From assembly GCA_016927535.1 (NCBI GenBank), contig JAFGMM010000112.1, positions 1 through 43,889 of the forward strand: a stretch of 43,889 nt of DNA, in the 5' to 3' direction. This document shows positions 9,975 to 19,500 of the stretch, piece by piece. A model generated the notes under the pieces. The model did no database searches. It had not been told where the DNA came from and saw only the letters and a list, made by a program, of their open reading frames with translations. How positions within the stretch are numbered: position 1 is the first letter of the stretch; each line of letters opens with the position of its first letter. Source of the stretch: Anaerolineae bacterium. Its GTDB lineage: Bacteria; Chloroflexota; Anaerolineae; Aggregatilineales; JAFGMM01. Position numbers and translations under genes: made by a program.

Positions 9975-11832
9975 CCTGACGCGCGCGATTGCCGAAGCGC
10001 GCCAGGGCATTATGATGTTGAACACCCAAGCCGAGACCGGCAGGGTTGACCTGACGTACCTCCGGCGGCGCACGGAGAAGTTTACCGCCCTGCTGGACGA
10101 CCTGGAGTCGGAGCTTAAGGAAGCGCAGGCACAGACCCGGCTCGCGGCGCTCTATGAGGCCAGCCACGACCTCGGCACCACGCTCGACCTGCAAACCGTG
10201 CTTGAGCAGGTGATGGACTCGGTCGTCGAGCTGACCCGCGCCGAACGCGGCTTCGTGATGCTGCTGAACGACGACGGCGAGCTTGAGTACCGGGTGGCGC
10301 GCAACCTGGACCAGGAGGCCATCGCCAGCGGCGACTTTGCCGTGAGCCGCACCATCACCCGGCAGGTGGTGGACCGAGACGAGCCGATTCTCACCACCAA
10401 TGCCGCTGAAGACCCGCGCTTTGCCCAGCAGAAAAGCGTCGTGGTGCATAATCTGCGTAGCATCATGGCGACGCCGCTGCGCGCGCTGGGCCGGGTGATC
10501 GGCGTGGTGTACGTCGATAACCGGGTGCGCCAGAGCATGTTTACCAAAGACGATCTCATGGTCCTGGACGCCTTCGCCCAACAGGCCGCCATCGCCATCG
10601 AGAACGCGCGCCTGTTCACCACCACCGACCAGCAGCTCGCCCGGCGCGTGGAGGAACTGCGCCGGCTGCGCCTGATCGACCGGCGGCTCAGCGAAACGCT
10701 CGACCTGGACAAAGTGATGCAGATCACGCTGGAGTGGGCGGCGCGCGTCACCGGCGCCCGGAGCGCTTCCATCGGGCTTCGGGACGACAACGACGACGAG
10801 GAGGAAAGCGAAGACGCCGCTTTCAACGTGGTCGCACACTACAATCCGGACGGCGCTCTGCCGTCCGGCGCGCTCGACCGGGAAACCTGGGACGCCCGGC
10901 ACCCGCTGGCCGGGCGGGTGCTCAAGTCGGGTAAGCCGGTGCATATGAACCTTAATGGGGCGTGGTATCTGGGCATCCCGCTGACGCGCGAGCGCCGGAC
11001 CATCGGCATCATCGCACTGGCGAAAGACAGCGCCTTCGACGCCGACGCCGAGGAGGTGGAATTCGTCATCCGGCTGGCGAACCGCGCCGCCGTCATCATC
11101 GAGAACGCCCGGCTGTATAAGGCAGTCATCGCCGCCAAGCAGGCCACCGACGAGTTTGTCAGTGTGGCTTCGCACGAGTTGAAGACGCCGATGGTCAGCA
11201 TCCGGGGCTACGCCGATATGATGACGCAGGGCTTGGCCGGCGAGGTGACCGACCAGCAGAAGCGCTTCCTCAGCATCATCGCGCGCAATGTGCAGCGTTT
11301 GGAGGCCATCGTCAGCGACCTGACCGACGTCAGCCGCATCGAGACCGGGCATATTTACATCGAGATCGGCCAGGTGGATGTAGAGGACGTGATCGAACAA
11401 ACCCGCGACTCGACCCTGACGCAGATCGAAGAACGCGGGCATACGCTCATCATTAACATGCCGCCGGACCTGCCCTACGTCAAGGCCGACCCCAAGCGCG
11501 TCATGCAGGTCATGAATAACCTGGTGAGCAATGCCTACAAATACACGCCCGACGGCGGCACCCTCACCATAAGCTGCCGGCGTCTGCGCGACGACGGCGA
11601 TTGGGTCGAGATTGCCGTGAGCGATACCGGGGTGGGCATGAGCGAAGAAGAACTCAAAAACCTGGGCCGGAAGTTCTGGCGCGCCGATAACGAACATGTC
11701 ACGGCGCAAAAAGGCACCGGGTTAGGATTCGCCATCACCAAGAGCCTGATCGAACTGATGGAAGGCAAGCTGAGCGTCAAAAGCGAGGTGGGCGTGGGCA
11801 GCACCTTCGCCTTTGCTCTACCGGTGGCATAG
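9949..11832 (+). CDS. GAF-GAF sensor histidine kinase
   Basis: This 627-residue cytoplasmic kinase has no membrane segments. Order: N-terminal coil (about 1-65); GAF domain 1 (about 75-220); GAF domain 2 (about 237-390); HisKA with ASHELKTPMVSIRGY (phospho-acceptor His409); HATPase_c from about 510 with NNLVSNAYKYTPDGG (N box), DTGVGMS (G1) and GTGLGFAI (G2). All catalytic boxes are intact. The GAF domains would bind a small ligand or chromophore; no Cys-based bilin motif is obvious. No response regulator lies beside it, so its partner is elsewhere. It is translated from an ATG inside the nth-like gene with a good AGGGAG ribosome site. GAF1 closely resembles the GAF domain of the protein starting at 27126. 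Confidence 0.93.
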   Translation: MTGKLPRRDLTRAIAEARQGIMMLNTQAETGRVDLTYLRRRTEKFTALLDDLESELKEAQAQTRLAALYEASHDLGTTLDLQTVLEQVMDSVVELTRAERGFVMLLNDDGELEYRVARNLDQEAIASGDFAVSRTITRQVVDRDEPILTTNAAEDPRFAQQKSVVVHNLRSIMATPLRALGRVIGVVYVDNRVRQSMFTKDDLMVLDAFAQQAAIAIENARLFTTTDQQLARRVEELRRLRLIDRRLSETLDLDKVMQITLEWAARVTGARSASIGLRDDNDDEEESEDAAFNVVAHYNPDGALPSGALDRETWDARHPLAGRVLKSGKPVHMNLNGAWYLGIPLTRERRTIGIIALAKDSAFDADAEEVEFVIRLANRAAVIIENARLYKAVIAAKQATDEFVSVASHELKTPMVSIRGYADMMTQGLAGEVTDQQKRFLSIIARNVQRLEAIVSDLTDVSRIETGHIYIEIGQVDVEDVIEQTRDSTLTQIEERGHTLIINMPPDLPYVKADPKRVMQVMNNLVSNAYKYTPDGGTLTISCRRLRDDGDWVEIAVSDTGVGMSEEELKNLGRKFWRADNEHVTAQKGTGLGFAITKSLIELMEGKLSVKSEVGVGSTFAFALPVA

Positions 11833-11861
11833 TCTGCACGATATCCCCCCACAGATATCCC

Positions 11862-11911
11862 AAAAATTTCCCAAAAAATCCCTTGACGGTTTAGAACTGC
11901 TGTGCTATGCT
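11862..11911 (+). promoter_or_regulatory. Promoter of nurA with phased A-tracts
   Basis: TTGACG (11883-11888), a 17-base spacer, and TATGCT (11906-11911) form a near-consensus sigma-70-type promoter. Upstream, two A-tracts (11862-11866 and 11873-11878) are spaced about one helical turn apart, like an UP element or bent DNA. The predicted RNA start is near 11918, giving a leader of about 50 bases. Confidence 0.6.
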
Positions 11912-11924
11912 GGACGTATGTTAA

Positions 11925-11941
11925 AACAAACGTTCGTTGTT
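11925..11941 (+). promoter_or_regulatory. Possible operator (AACAA-N7-TTGTT) in the nurA leader
   Basis: A 5-bp inverted repeat with a 7-base spacer starts about 7 bases after the predicted RNA start. Its position suits a repressor, but the arms are short and could be chance. No specific regulator is implied. Confidence 0.25.
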
Positions 11942-11970
11942 ACGTGGGCGTTTGGGAGCAAGAAACAGAT

Positions 11971-13197
11971 ATGACCCTGGACTTTGCCCAGCTTACCGAC
12001 GAGATTGTAAAAATGGCCGCCGCCTATAGCAAGCGCCAATTGACCCAAAAGGAACGGCTCAAGCTGGCGCTCCAATGGCTGCACGACTGGTCGGGGCGGG
12101 AAGATGAAATCCACGAACGGGTACAACAGGCGACGAGCGTGCAATACCGGGGCGCGTCGCCGATTGGCGCCCCGAAATCGCAGCCTGTGCAGGGGCCGCC
12201 CGAACCGGTCGCGGAGCCGGTCGGCTTCCCCTACGGCTGCTTGAACCGGCTGACGGTCATCGCCGTGGACGGTTCGCAGATTTACCCGGACCCACAATCG
12301 GATATTCACTACTACTTACTCAATCTCAGCGTGATCGCCATGAGACATGGCCTGCCGGGCGCACCCCGGTGCGAGACTCGACCTCAACTGATCTACAGCG
12401 AAGACGACCTTTACCTTAAGGGACAGCTCATTAACAACGCCACGATCAACGCCCAACGCACCATCGCCGAGCGTGAAAAGCTGGCCGAAGCGGTCAAGAA
12501 GTACGGCGACGCCGATCCTGTGATCGCTCTCGCCGACGGGCCGCTGCTCTACTGGGAAGGCTCCGAGGCGCCGGAGGGCCAGCTTCTCAGCCAGATCACC
12601 TTAGACTACCTGGACGCTTTACAAAAAGTAAAGACGAGCCGGCCACCCGGTCTCGCGCTCGCCGGGTACGTGGACAAGCCCACGAGCACTTACGTGATCC
12701 GCCTGCTGCGCCTCCTGAGCCTGGAGCCGGAGCAGGTCAGCCGGGAAGCGCTCGCCACGAACGGCCCGCTTGAAGGTCTGGAGGACCGCCTGCTGTTCGA
12801 GAAAATCCTGACCGAACCCGGCGACCGCTCGGCTCTGTTCGTGCAGCGCTCCCCGACCAACCGCGAATACGCAAAATACGATAGAGACTTGGAGATTGCT
12901 TTCTTCTACATGAACACAGCGCCGCCGAACCGGGGCGAGTACGTTGTCCGCATCGAAATTCCTGTGTGGGTGGCGCGCGACCGGCAGCTGGTCGATGAGG
13001 CACAGACCTTCATCTACAACCAGTGCCAGTTGCTCGGACGCTACCCTTACATTCTCACACGCGCCGACGAACTGGCCGTAGTGCGAGGTCACGAAAAAGC
13101 TCAACTCGACAATCTGATCGAGATCGAATTGCGCAAGCACGGGTTCAACCCGGAGCCGGCGGAAAAGCCTTTGATGAAAACGCTGGCGCGCCATTAG
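11971..13197 (+). CDS. nurA: NurA-domain DNA repair nuclease
   Basis: This 408-residue protein has the NurA nuclease signature. The metal-binding Asp lies in VIAVDGSQIYPDP (Asp100), a second Asp in IALADGPLLYW (Asp189), and the C-terminal TRADELAVVRGHE segment precedes an amphipathic helix. NurA is a 5'-3' nuclease and endonuclease that works with the HerA hexameric translocase in double-strand-break end resection. A GTG at 11902 would extend the frame upstream through the predicted RNA start. I choose the ATG at 11971, which has GGGAGCAAG before it. The following gene is a HAS-barrel protein 15 bases away, related to the HerA N-terminus, supporting the assignment. The HerA ATPase is not in the window. 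Confidence 0.85.
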   Translation: MTLDFAQLTDEIVKMAAAYSKRQLTQKERLKLALQWLHDWSGREDEIHERVQQATSVQYRGASPIGAPKSQPVQGPPEPVAEPVGFPYGCLNRLTVIAVDGSQIYPDPQSDIHYYLLNLSVIAMRHGLPGAPRCETRPQLIYSEDDLYLKGQLINNATINAQRTIAEREKLAEAVKKYGDADPVIALADGPLLYWEGSEAPEGQLLSQITLDYLDALQKVKTSRPPGLALAGYVDKPTSTYVIRLLRLLSLEPEQVSREALATNGPLEGLEDRLLFEKILTEPGDRSALFVQRSPTNREYAKYDRDLEIAFFYMNTAPPNRGEYVVRIEIPVWVARDRQLVDEAQTFIYNQCQLLGRYPYILTRADELAVVRGHEKAQLDNLIEIELRKHGFNPEPAEKPLMKTLARH

Positions 13198-13212
13198 CCG
13201 GGAGGCAAAGCG

Positions 13213-13833
13213 ATGATAATCGACAAAGAGCAAACGATCGGTCGTGTCTTACGCGGGAGCACCACCAGTTTTGTATGCGGCACCCGTATCAACAAGCTGG
13301 AAGCGCCGCAGTTCGGCGCTTTCGTCGAGGCGGCGTGCGGCAACGGCAACAGCCAGGACCATGTAATCGGCCTGATCCACGCCATCCGCATCGAAGACGA
13401 TCCGCTGGTGCGCCAGTTGATCCTCGCCGATAACGTGACCGAACAAACCCTGCAAGACCAGCGCGAGAACCGCATGGTGCCGGTCGAGATCAGCATCCTC
13501 AACGTCGGCTATGTCCACAGCAACGCCGCGCGCCAAGCGCTCCCACCGCGCCCGCCGCTGAGCCTGGCCGAGGTCCGAATGTGCAGCCCCGGCGCGGTGC
13601 GCGCCTTCTGCGCGCGCTTCGACTTCTTCCGCCTGGTGCTCAGCGCCGCCGAAGTCCCCACCGACGAACTGCTCGCCGCGTGCCTGAGCTTGGCCGCCGA
13701 ACACGTCGGCGCGTCCGGCTCGGCAGAGCGCCGCGCTTTCCTCGTCAACGCCGGGCGCGAGCTTGCCAAACTGATGAGCCAGGACCTGGGACGGCTGGAA
13801 AATATCCTTAAGTTGATCCGCGCGGCGGCATGA
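13213..13833 (+). CDS. HAS-barrel (HerA N-terminal-like) protein without ATPase
   Basis: This 206-residue protein begins TIGRVLRGSTTSFVCG and continues as a beta-rich barrel, like the HAS-barrel found at the N-terminus of HerA-type translocases and in ATP-synthase-like folds. It ends in a helical region (about 125-206). There is no Walker A or B motif, so it cannot be a translocase alone. It sits 15 bp behind nurA, with an SD-like GGGAGG in the gap, so co-expression is expected. A reasonable inference is that it is a NurA partner or adaptor that bridges to a HerA ATPase coded elsewhere. The family assignment rests on the N-terminal pattern and on context. Confidence 0.6.
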   Translation: MIIDKEQTIGRVLRGSTTSFVCGTRINKLEAPQFGAFVEAACGNGNSQDHVIGLIHAIRIEDDPLVRQLILADNVTEQTLQDQRENRMVPVEISILNVGYVHSNAARQALPPRPPLSLAEVRMCSPGAVRAFCARFDFFRLVLSAAEVPTDELLAACLSLAAEHVGASGSAERRAFLVNAGRELAKLMSQDLGRLENILKLIRAAA

Positions 13834-13886
13834 AATCAGCATGAAAATGGTTAGGTTTAGATTAATAATTCCTACCAGAACCCGAC

Positions 13887-13915
13887 TTTCCATTTAACCG
13901 CAAGCAGAGTATACT
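13887..13915 (+). promoter_or_regulatory. Putative promoter before the toroid protein
   Basis: TTTCCA (13887-13892), a 17-base spacer, and TATACT (13910-13915), about 30 bases before the ATG. The same -35 hexamer with the same spacer occurs upstream of the sortase-fusion gene. Confidence 0.4.
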
Positions 13916-13946
13916 TGACCATCATAAACACGACCAGAGGAACTCG

Positions 13947-14819
13947 ATGGCCGTCTCTGTAAAGAAAGCCCGGGATTTCGTGTACAGCAACGGCGCGTTA
14001 TGGGAACGCGCACTTTTCGCATATCTCTTCGAGACAGGTTCCATCGATCACGTTCACGAGTGTCTTCTATGCTACAAGAACCGTGACGGCGGCTGGGGCC
14101 ACGGGCTGGAGCCGGATATTACGTATCCGGGTTCGCACCCGCTGGCGCTGGAGTTTCTGCTTAACATCATCCGCGACACCGGCATCTCAATCGGCGGCCT
14201 GTTGGCCGGCACCGTTCCCTGGGTCGAATACAACCGCAACGCGGACGGCTCGCTGCGCAACCCGCCGGATTTGCTCGACTATCCCCATGCGCCCTGGTGG
14301 TCCAAAGGCGGGCAAACCGCCCCGACTTCAATCGTCGGCAATCTGTCCAAGCTGCGCCTCGCCACGCCCACCCTGGCCGCGTCTACCCGGCGCTGGGCCG
14401 AGAAGAACCTGGTGCTAGAACACATCCAATCGAACACGTGGCTGTTCATGGCCTACCAGGCGCACGATTACTACATGAACATCAGCGATTTGCCGTCCGG
14501 CAACATCCGGGTGCTGCGCGCGGCGGTGATCGAAAACATCATCGCGTGCGCCGAGAAAGCGCCGGAGAACCAGTACTACGTGTTGTTTTCCCTTGCGCCG
14601 ACGCCCGATGCCAGGGTGACCAAAGCCATCCCGGAGAAGTTGGTCGAGCGCAACCTGGACTACCTGTACCACGCACAGCACGACGACGGCGGCTGGGAGG
14701 ATGAGCACGGCTTGGCTCAATGGCGGCCCTACACGACCATCATCTCGCTGCTGGCGCTGAAGCGATTCGGCCGGCTCAACCCGTATGAGACCAAACCGGT
14801 AAGCCAGATCGGTCTCTAA
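13947..14819 (+). CDS. Alpha/alpha-toroid (prenyltransferase/squalene-cyclase-like repeat) protein
   Basis: This 290-residue soluble protein has two QW-like repeats, CYKNRDGGWGHGLEPD near residue 45 and HAQHDDGGWEDEHG near residue 240. Helical pairs lie between them, as in the toroid fold of terpene cyclases and prenyltransferase subunits. The DxDD catalytic motif of squalene-hopene cyclase is not seen, and the protein is less than half the length of a cyclase, so cyclase activity is unlikely. Related short proteins are common in Chloroflexota and Firmicutes and have no proven function. The gene ends 6 bp before tgt on the same strand and is probably co-transcribed with it. Confidence 0.65.
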   Translation: MAVSVKKARDFVYSNGALWERALFAYLFETGSIDHVHECLLCYKNRDGGWGHGLEPDITYPGSHPLALEFLLNIIRDTGISIGGLLAGTVPWVEYNRNADGSLRNPPDLLDYPHAPWWSKGGQTAPTSIVGNLSKLRLATPTLAASTRRWAEKNLVLEHIQSNTWLFMAYQAHDYYMNISDLPSGNIRVLRAAVIENIIACAEKAPENQYYVLFSLAPTPDARVTKAIPEKLVERNLDYLYHAQHDDGGWEDEHGLAQWRPYTTIISLLALKRFGRLNPYETKPVSQIGL

Positions 14820-14825
14820 GCACTT

Positions 14826-16073
14826 ATGACCTTCAGCTTCAAAACCCTTCACACCCACGGGCGCGCCCGCACCGGCACCCTCACCACGCCGCACGGCACC
14901 GTCTACACGCCCGCCATGACCATCGTCGCCACGCGCGGCACCGTCAAGGCGGTCACGGCGCGCGACCTGCTCGAACTGGGCGTACAGTTGGTCATCGCCA
15001 ACACCTATCACCTGATGCTCCGCCCCGGCGCGGAGACCGTGGAAACATTGGGCGGGCTGCACGAGATGATGGCCTGGCCGCGCACCACCTTTACCGACAG
15101 CGGCGGCTTCCAGGTCTTCAGCCTCGGCTCGTCGATCCGCGACGGCGTGGGCAAGGTGGGCAGCATCTTCCCGGACGAGGACGAGGAAAGCTCACGGCCC
15201 GCCGCGCCGCAGGGCGCGAGCCTGGTGAAGATCGACGAGGACGGCGTAGCGTTCCGCTCGCACATCGACGGCTCGCCGCAGCGCCTCGGCCCGGAGTCGT
15301 CCCTCCGCATCCAGGCTCAGCTTGGCGCGGATATCGTCGTAGCCTTCGATGAGTGCACCTCGCCGCTCGATTCTTACGACTACACGAAAGAGGCGATGGA
15401 ACGTACCCATCGCTGGGCCGTGCGCAGCCTGGACGCTTTCGCCAAGTACGGTAGCGGCGCACAGCGCATCTACGGCATCGTGCAGGGCGGCGCGTATGAA
15501 GACCTGCGCGTCGCCAGCGCAGTGACCATCGGGGCGCTGCCCTTCTGGGGCTGCTGCATCGGCGGGAGCCTGGGCAAGAGCAAAGCCGATATGTTCGACA
15601 TCCTCGACTGGACGCTGCCCCGGCTGCCGCCGGAGAAGCCGCGCCACCTGTTGGGCATCGGCGAGATCGAGGATATCTTCCAGAGCGTAGCGCGCGGCAT
15701 CGACACTTTCGACTGCATCATCCCGACGCGCTGGGCGCGCAACGGCTGGCTGATGCTCACGCCGCCGGCCGCGCGCGCCGAGTATCCCGACACGCCGCAG
15801 CCCCGGTGCCACCTGAACATCCTCAACGCCAAACACGACACCGACCGCGCCCCCATCGACCCGCACTGCACATGCTTCACCTGCCGCAACCACTCGCGCG
15901 GCTACCTGCGCCACCTGTTCAAGACCAGGGAGCTGCTGGCCTACACCCTGGCGACCCTCCACAACGTCCACTACTACGTGCAGTTGATGGCAGCCATCCG
16001 CGCCGCCATCGCGCGCGGCGAACTGGCCGCGCTGTACCACGCCTACACGGGCCGGACTCTCACAGTCGCATGA
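14826..16073 (+). CDS. tgt: tRNA-guanine transglycosylase with acidic insertion
   Basis: Exchanges guanine-34 for preQ1 in GUN-anticodon tRNAs during queuosine synthesis. Family motifs: FTDSGGFQVFSLG, DECTSPLDSYDY, GIVQGGAYEDLR, CCIGGSLGKSK, and the nucleophile region DTFDCIIPTRWARNG (Asp296). The zinc site is CTCFTC followed by LHN with its His. At 415 residues it is longer than the typical 370-380. The excess lies mainly at about residues 103-138, an acidic stretch (PDEDEESSRP) inserted after the first active-site loop. No other queuosine genes are adjacent. The start ATG follows the previous stop by 6 bp. Confidence 0.95.
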   Translation: MTFSFKTLHTHGRARTGTLTTPHGTVYTPAMTIVATRGTVKAVTARDLLELGVQLVIANTYHLMLRPGAETVETLGGLHEMMAWPRTTFTDSGGFQVFSLGSSIRDGVGKVGSIFPDEDEESSRPAAPQGASLVKIDEDGVAFRSHIDGSPQRLGPESSLRIQAQLGADIVVAFDECTSPLDSYDYTKEAMERTHRWAVRSLDAFAKYGSGAQRIYGIVQGGAYEDLRVASAVTIGALPFWGCCIGGSLGKSKADMFDILDWTLPRLPPEKPRHLLGIGEIEDIFQSVARGIDTFDCIIPTRWARNGWLMLTPPAARAEYPDTPQPRCHLNILNAKHDTDRAPIDPHCTCFTCRNHSRGYLRHLFKTRELLAYTLATLHNVHYYVQLMAAIRAAIARGELAALYHAYTGRTLTVA

Positions 16074-16348
16074 CTCGGCTTATTGCGCGGCTGGTGATTA
16101 ACCGGCTGTGCTTCTATTGGACGGTGCGCTTTCCCCGATCATAAACCGGGTGTATAGTGAAAATTGTGCGCGCGGCGAAAAACGCGCGGTCGAGTCGGTT
16201 AATCGTAGGGCAGGCAGTGGTCAAACACTGCTCAATCGTAGAGTCAGGCGCTAAAGCAACCTATAAAGTAGAGTTAGGGGTGAGTCGTGGTCGGAATGGC
16301 GTATGGTTAGCGTAGGGTTTATTGTAGGGGCCGCTTGCGCCATTTTCC
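16074..16348. other. Intergenic stretch with hairpins and a short direct repeat; no gene seen
   Basis: This contains CGCGCG ... CGCGCG (16169-16174 / 16183-16188) around an A-rich loop. A second hairpin, GCAGTG / CACTGC (16214-16219 / 16226-16231), is flanked by the direct repeat AATCGTAGRG (16201-16210 and 16234-16243). The sequence is G-rich afterwards. It does not match an RNA family I know and carries no convincing ORF. It could be a small RNA, an old 3' region, or regulatory DNA for the large gene downstream. Confidence 0.4.
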
Positions 16349-16491
16349 GTATCTGTTCACCTTATCCCCTCACCCCCTAGCCCCCTCTCCCATAAAAGAG
16401 AGAGGGGGAACCGGAAACCGCCGCATCTGGCGTCTGGCCCCCTCTCCCCTTGTGGGAGAGGGGCAGGGGGTGAGGGGATGTGAATAGTTAC
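16349..16491. repeat. MITE-like inverted repeat, copy 2 (143 bp)
   Basis: The left arm GTATCTGTTCAC then CTTATCCCCTCACCCCC pairs with a right arm whose reverse complement reads GTAACTATTCAC then ATCCCCTCACCCCC. The interior holds CCCCCTCTCCC / GGGAGAGGGG-type secondary hairpins. It has the same core as the copies at 2365, 33470 and 43753, but the outer arm sequence is different. Non-coding. It ends 3 bp before the -35 of the next promoter. Confidence 0.7.
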
Positions 16492-16494
16492 CAT

Positions 16495-16523
16495 TTTCCA
16501 CGCAGCGCAAAGCGGTGTAGAAT
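16495..16523 (+). promoter_or_regulatory. Putative promoter of the sortase-fusion gene
   Basis: TTTCCA (16495-16500), 17 bases, TAGAAT (16518-16523). The predicted leader is about 50 bases and includes the ribosome site GATGAGGAG (16566-16574) before the ATG. Confidence 0.45.
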
Positions 16524-16579
16524 AGACCATGATCCCCCACTTATTAAACACCACTATAAGGATTCGATGAGGAGTATTT

Positions 16580-19500
16580 ATGATGTTCACCAGGAGGACT
16601 CTGCTCATTTCCCACACCGGAAACAAGTTCAGGCGGGCGATGGTTGCGCTGACGGCCTTCGCCATGCTTGCGGTGTTAAGCGGGGGGGATATCCGGCCGG
16701 CGCAGGCTTTCACCCACACCATCAGCGGCGGCATCTGGGACACCGGCGGCGCCCCGCTGAGTGGGGTGGACGTTTCCCTCTACGCCGACAACGGAAACGG
16801 CATCTTCGATCCGTTCGATATCCCATTCAACAGCCCGGTGACGACCGGCGCGTCGGGTCTGTACACATTCACCGGCGTACCGGACAACACCAGCGGCGGC
16901 CCGTCCAACCTCTACTTCGTCAACGTCGAAGGCATCGACATCAACAACGTTTTCTGGAAAGACACCACCCACTACCGCCTGGCAAAAGTCCTGGTAGACG
17001 GCGGCGAGGTTGCCGCCCAGGAACCCGTCCCGGTCACCCTCAGCACCGGCAGCGCCACGACCCGCCAGGTGGCCTTTTACTACAGCGCGACCGGCTACAT
17101 CGGCAACCTGGTATGGATCGACATGAACGGCAACGGCCTGTTCGACGGCGGCGAAACCGGGCACCCCGGCGCCACGGCCAACCTTCTGCCGGACACCAAC
17201 TGTGACGGCGTTCCCGACGGGTCGGCGGTGGTTAGCTCGATCACCGGCAGCAGCGGCGCTTACGAACTGCGCCCGCTGCCCGGCAGCTACGTCCTTCAGA
17301 TCACCGGCGCGCCGGCAGGTTCTACCCTGACCTACGCATACGGCGCGACCAGCTTCCCGCCGGCCGCCGCCGCTTACCCGCCCGACGCCGGCACGACCCC
17401 GCGCTGTATCACCGTCACATCCGGGAGCAGTTCCGACGTCTACGACTTCGGCTACATCCCGAATTCCAGCCTCCATAATATCTCAGGCACCGTCTGGGAA
17501 GACACTAACATAAATGGTACGCTGGATGGCGGTGAACTCGCTATCGGCGCCGGCTTCAGCCTCTACCTCTACCGCGATAACGGCGACGGTACCTGGGACC
17601 CGCCCGACCCCACCACGACCGAAATCTATGTCGGGCTGGCCGCCGGCGGGCCGTTCATCTTCAACGGCAGCGGCGCCGGACTGATCCCCGGCAGGTATTG
17701 GCTCTACTCGGACGAGGCGGCCATCACGCCGTACTTCCGCACCGCCCCCGCCAACAACTACCGGGAAATTAACCTGACATCTACTGGCGATTCCACCGGC
17801 AACGACTTTGGCTACGCCAGGCCATATGTTATCAGCGGCTACGTGTGGAACGACTACGACCAGGGCGGCGACATCGATGTACCGCCCGCCGAGACCGGCA
17901 TCAACGGCGTCACCGTCGAACTGTTGAACAACAGCGCGCCGGTGACCACCACGGTCACCGCCGCCGGCGCCTACGACGGCTTCTTCAGCTTCACCATCAA
18001 CCAGCCCGGCTGCTACCAGGTGCGAATCCCGGACGGGCAGGGCGCGCTGGCGAACTATACGCTGTCCGGCGGCAGCCCCAACCCGCACCCCGCCGCCTGC
18101 CTCACCGCCGCCAGCAACGGCGCCTACACCACCGCCGACTTCTTCTATACCGGCTTCGGCACCATCAGCGGCAACATCTGGAATGACCTTAACCTGAACC
18201 AAGCCAACGACGGCAGCCCGGAGACCGGTTTCCAAAACATCACGGTGCGGCTGCACCGCGACGACGGCGACTGCAACTGGGAAGGCGCTGCGATTGATCT
18301 CGTCATTGACACCACCACCACCGACGCCGCCGGCAACTTCAGCTTCGCCGGCACCGTGGTCGCCGAGCCGGGCCGGTGCTACTATCTCAACCCGGCGGAG
18401 ACCGGCCTGCCCAGTTGGGCCACTTCGACCTACGTCAACACCACCGAAAACGACCCGCAGTTTGCGCCGGCGGTCCCCACTACCCTCACCATCACAGTCG
18501 GCGGGACCACGACCGAGAACTTTGGGTACTTCTCAGGCACGCTCGACGGCGCGACCATTAGCGGCCTGGTGTGGATCGACGCCAACAGCGACGGCACCCA
18601 GCAGACCGGCGAGGCCGGCATCGGTTCGGTGACGATCCAGCTTTACACCGATAGCAACGGCAACGGCAACCTCGACGCCGCCGAACAGGCCGCGCCGACC
18701 ACGACCACCACCGCCGCCGACGGGACCTACAGCTTTACCGAGTTGATGCCCGGTCGCTACTGGCTCTCGATCAATCCTTACCCCGGCAGCGGCATCCCGT
18801 CCGACCTGAGCGCCATCACCACTTACCCCGCCGCCGCGCCGCCGCCCGGCGTCAGCAACCCGATTGTGGTAACTGCCCAGCAGACGGCAAGCGGATATAA
18901 CTATGGCTTTAACCTGGCCGCTGGCACGCGCTCGATCTACGGCGTGGTCTGCAACGACCTCAGCGCTCCCGGCACCGGCGCGCCGCTGATGTGCACGACC
19001 GGCACGATTGACCCGACGACCCGCGACGCGGTGGTCGAGCTTTACGTGGACCTGTCGCCTTACGGCACCGGCATCGGCGCAGAGGACTTCCTTTACTCCA
19101 CCTCGCCGCCCACGCCGGCCGACGGGACGTACTCCTTCGGCAACCTGCCGTCGGTCCATTTCTGGCTGGATATCGACACCAGCGGCATTTACGGCACGCC
19201 GGGGACCACCACGACCTTCCCGGTCTCGCTCGACCTTTCCACCGGCAACAAGCGGCAGGAAGTCGGCCTCGCCATGAGCGGGTACAACATCACCGGGCGG
19301 GTGTGCAACGACTACACGCCGGACGGCTGCGCTGCCGCCGACCCCGGCTTCGCCAATGTGGTGCTCCGGCTGGACCAGGGCGGCAACGAGGGCGTTGGCT
19401 CGGCCACGACCGGCGCCGACGGCAGCTACATCTTCTACAACTTGAGCGCCACCACCGCCTATCGCATCGTGGTCGAGGACCGCACGGCCATCCCGACTTC

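Noticed and set aside
9802-11709. 635-residue open frame on the minus strand
   Set aside because: Lies antisense to the histidine kinase, whose domains are intact. Its composition (His, Val, Ala, Gly, Arg) is that of a GC-rich shadow frame and it has no recognisable domain.
13509-13769. Minus-strand open frame inside the HAS-barrel gene
   Set aside because: Ala/Arg/Ser-rich shadow of the plus-strand gene, no start signal.
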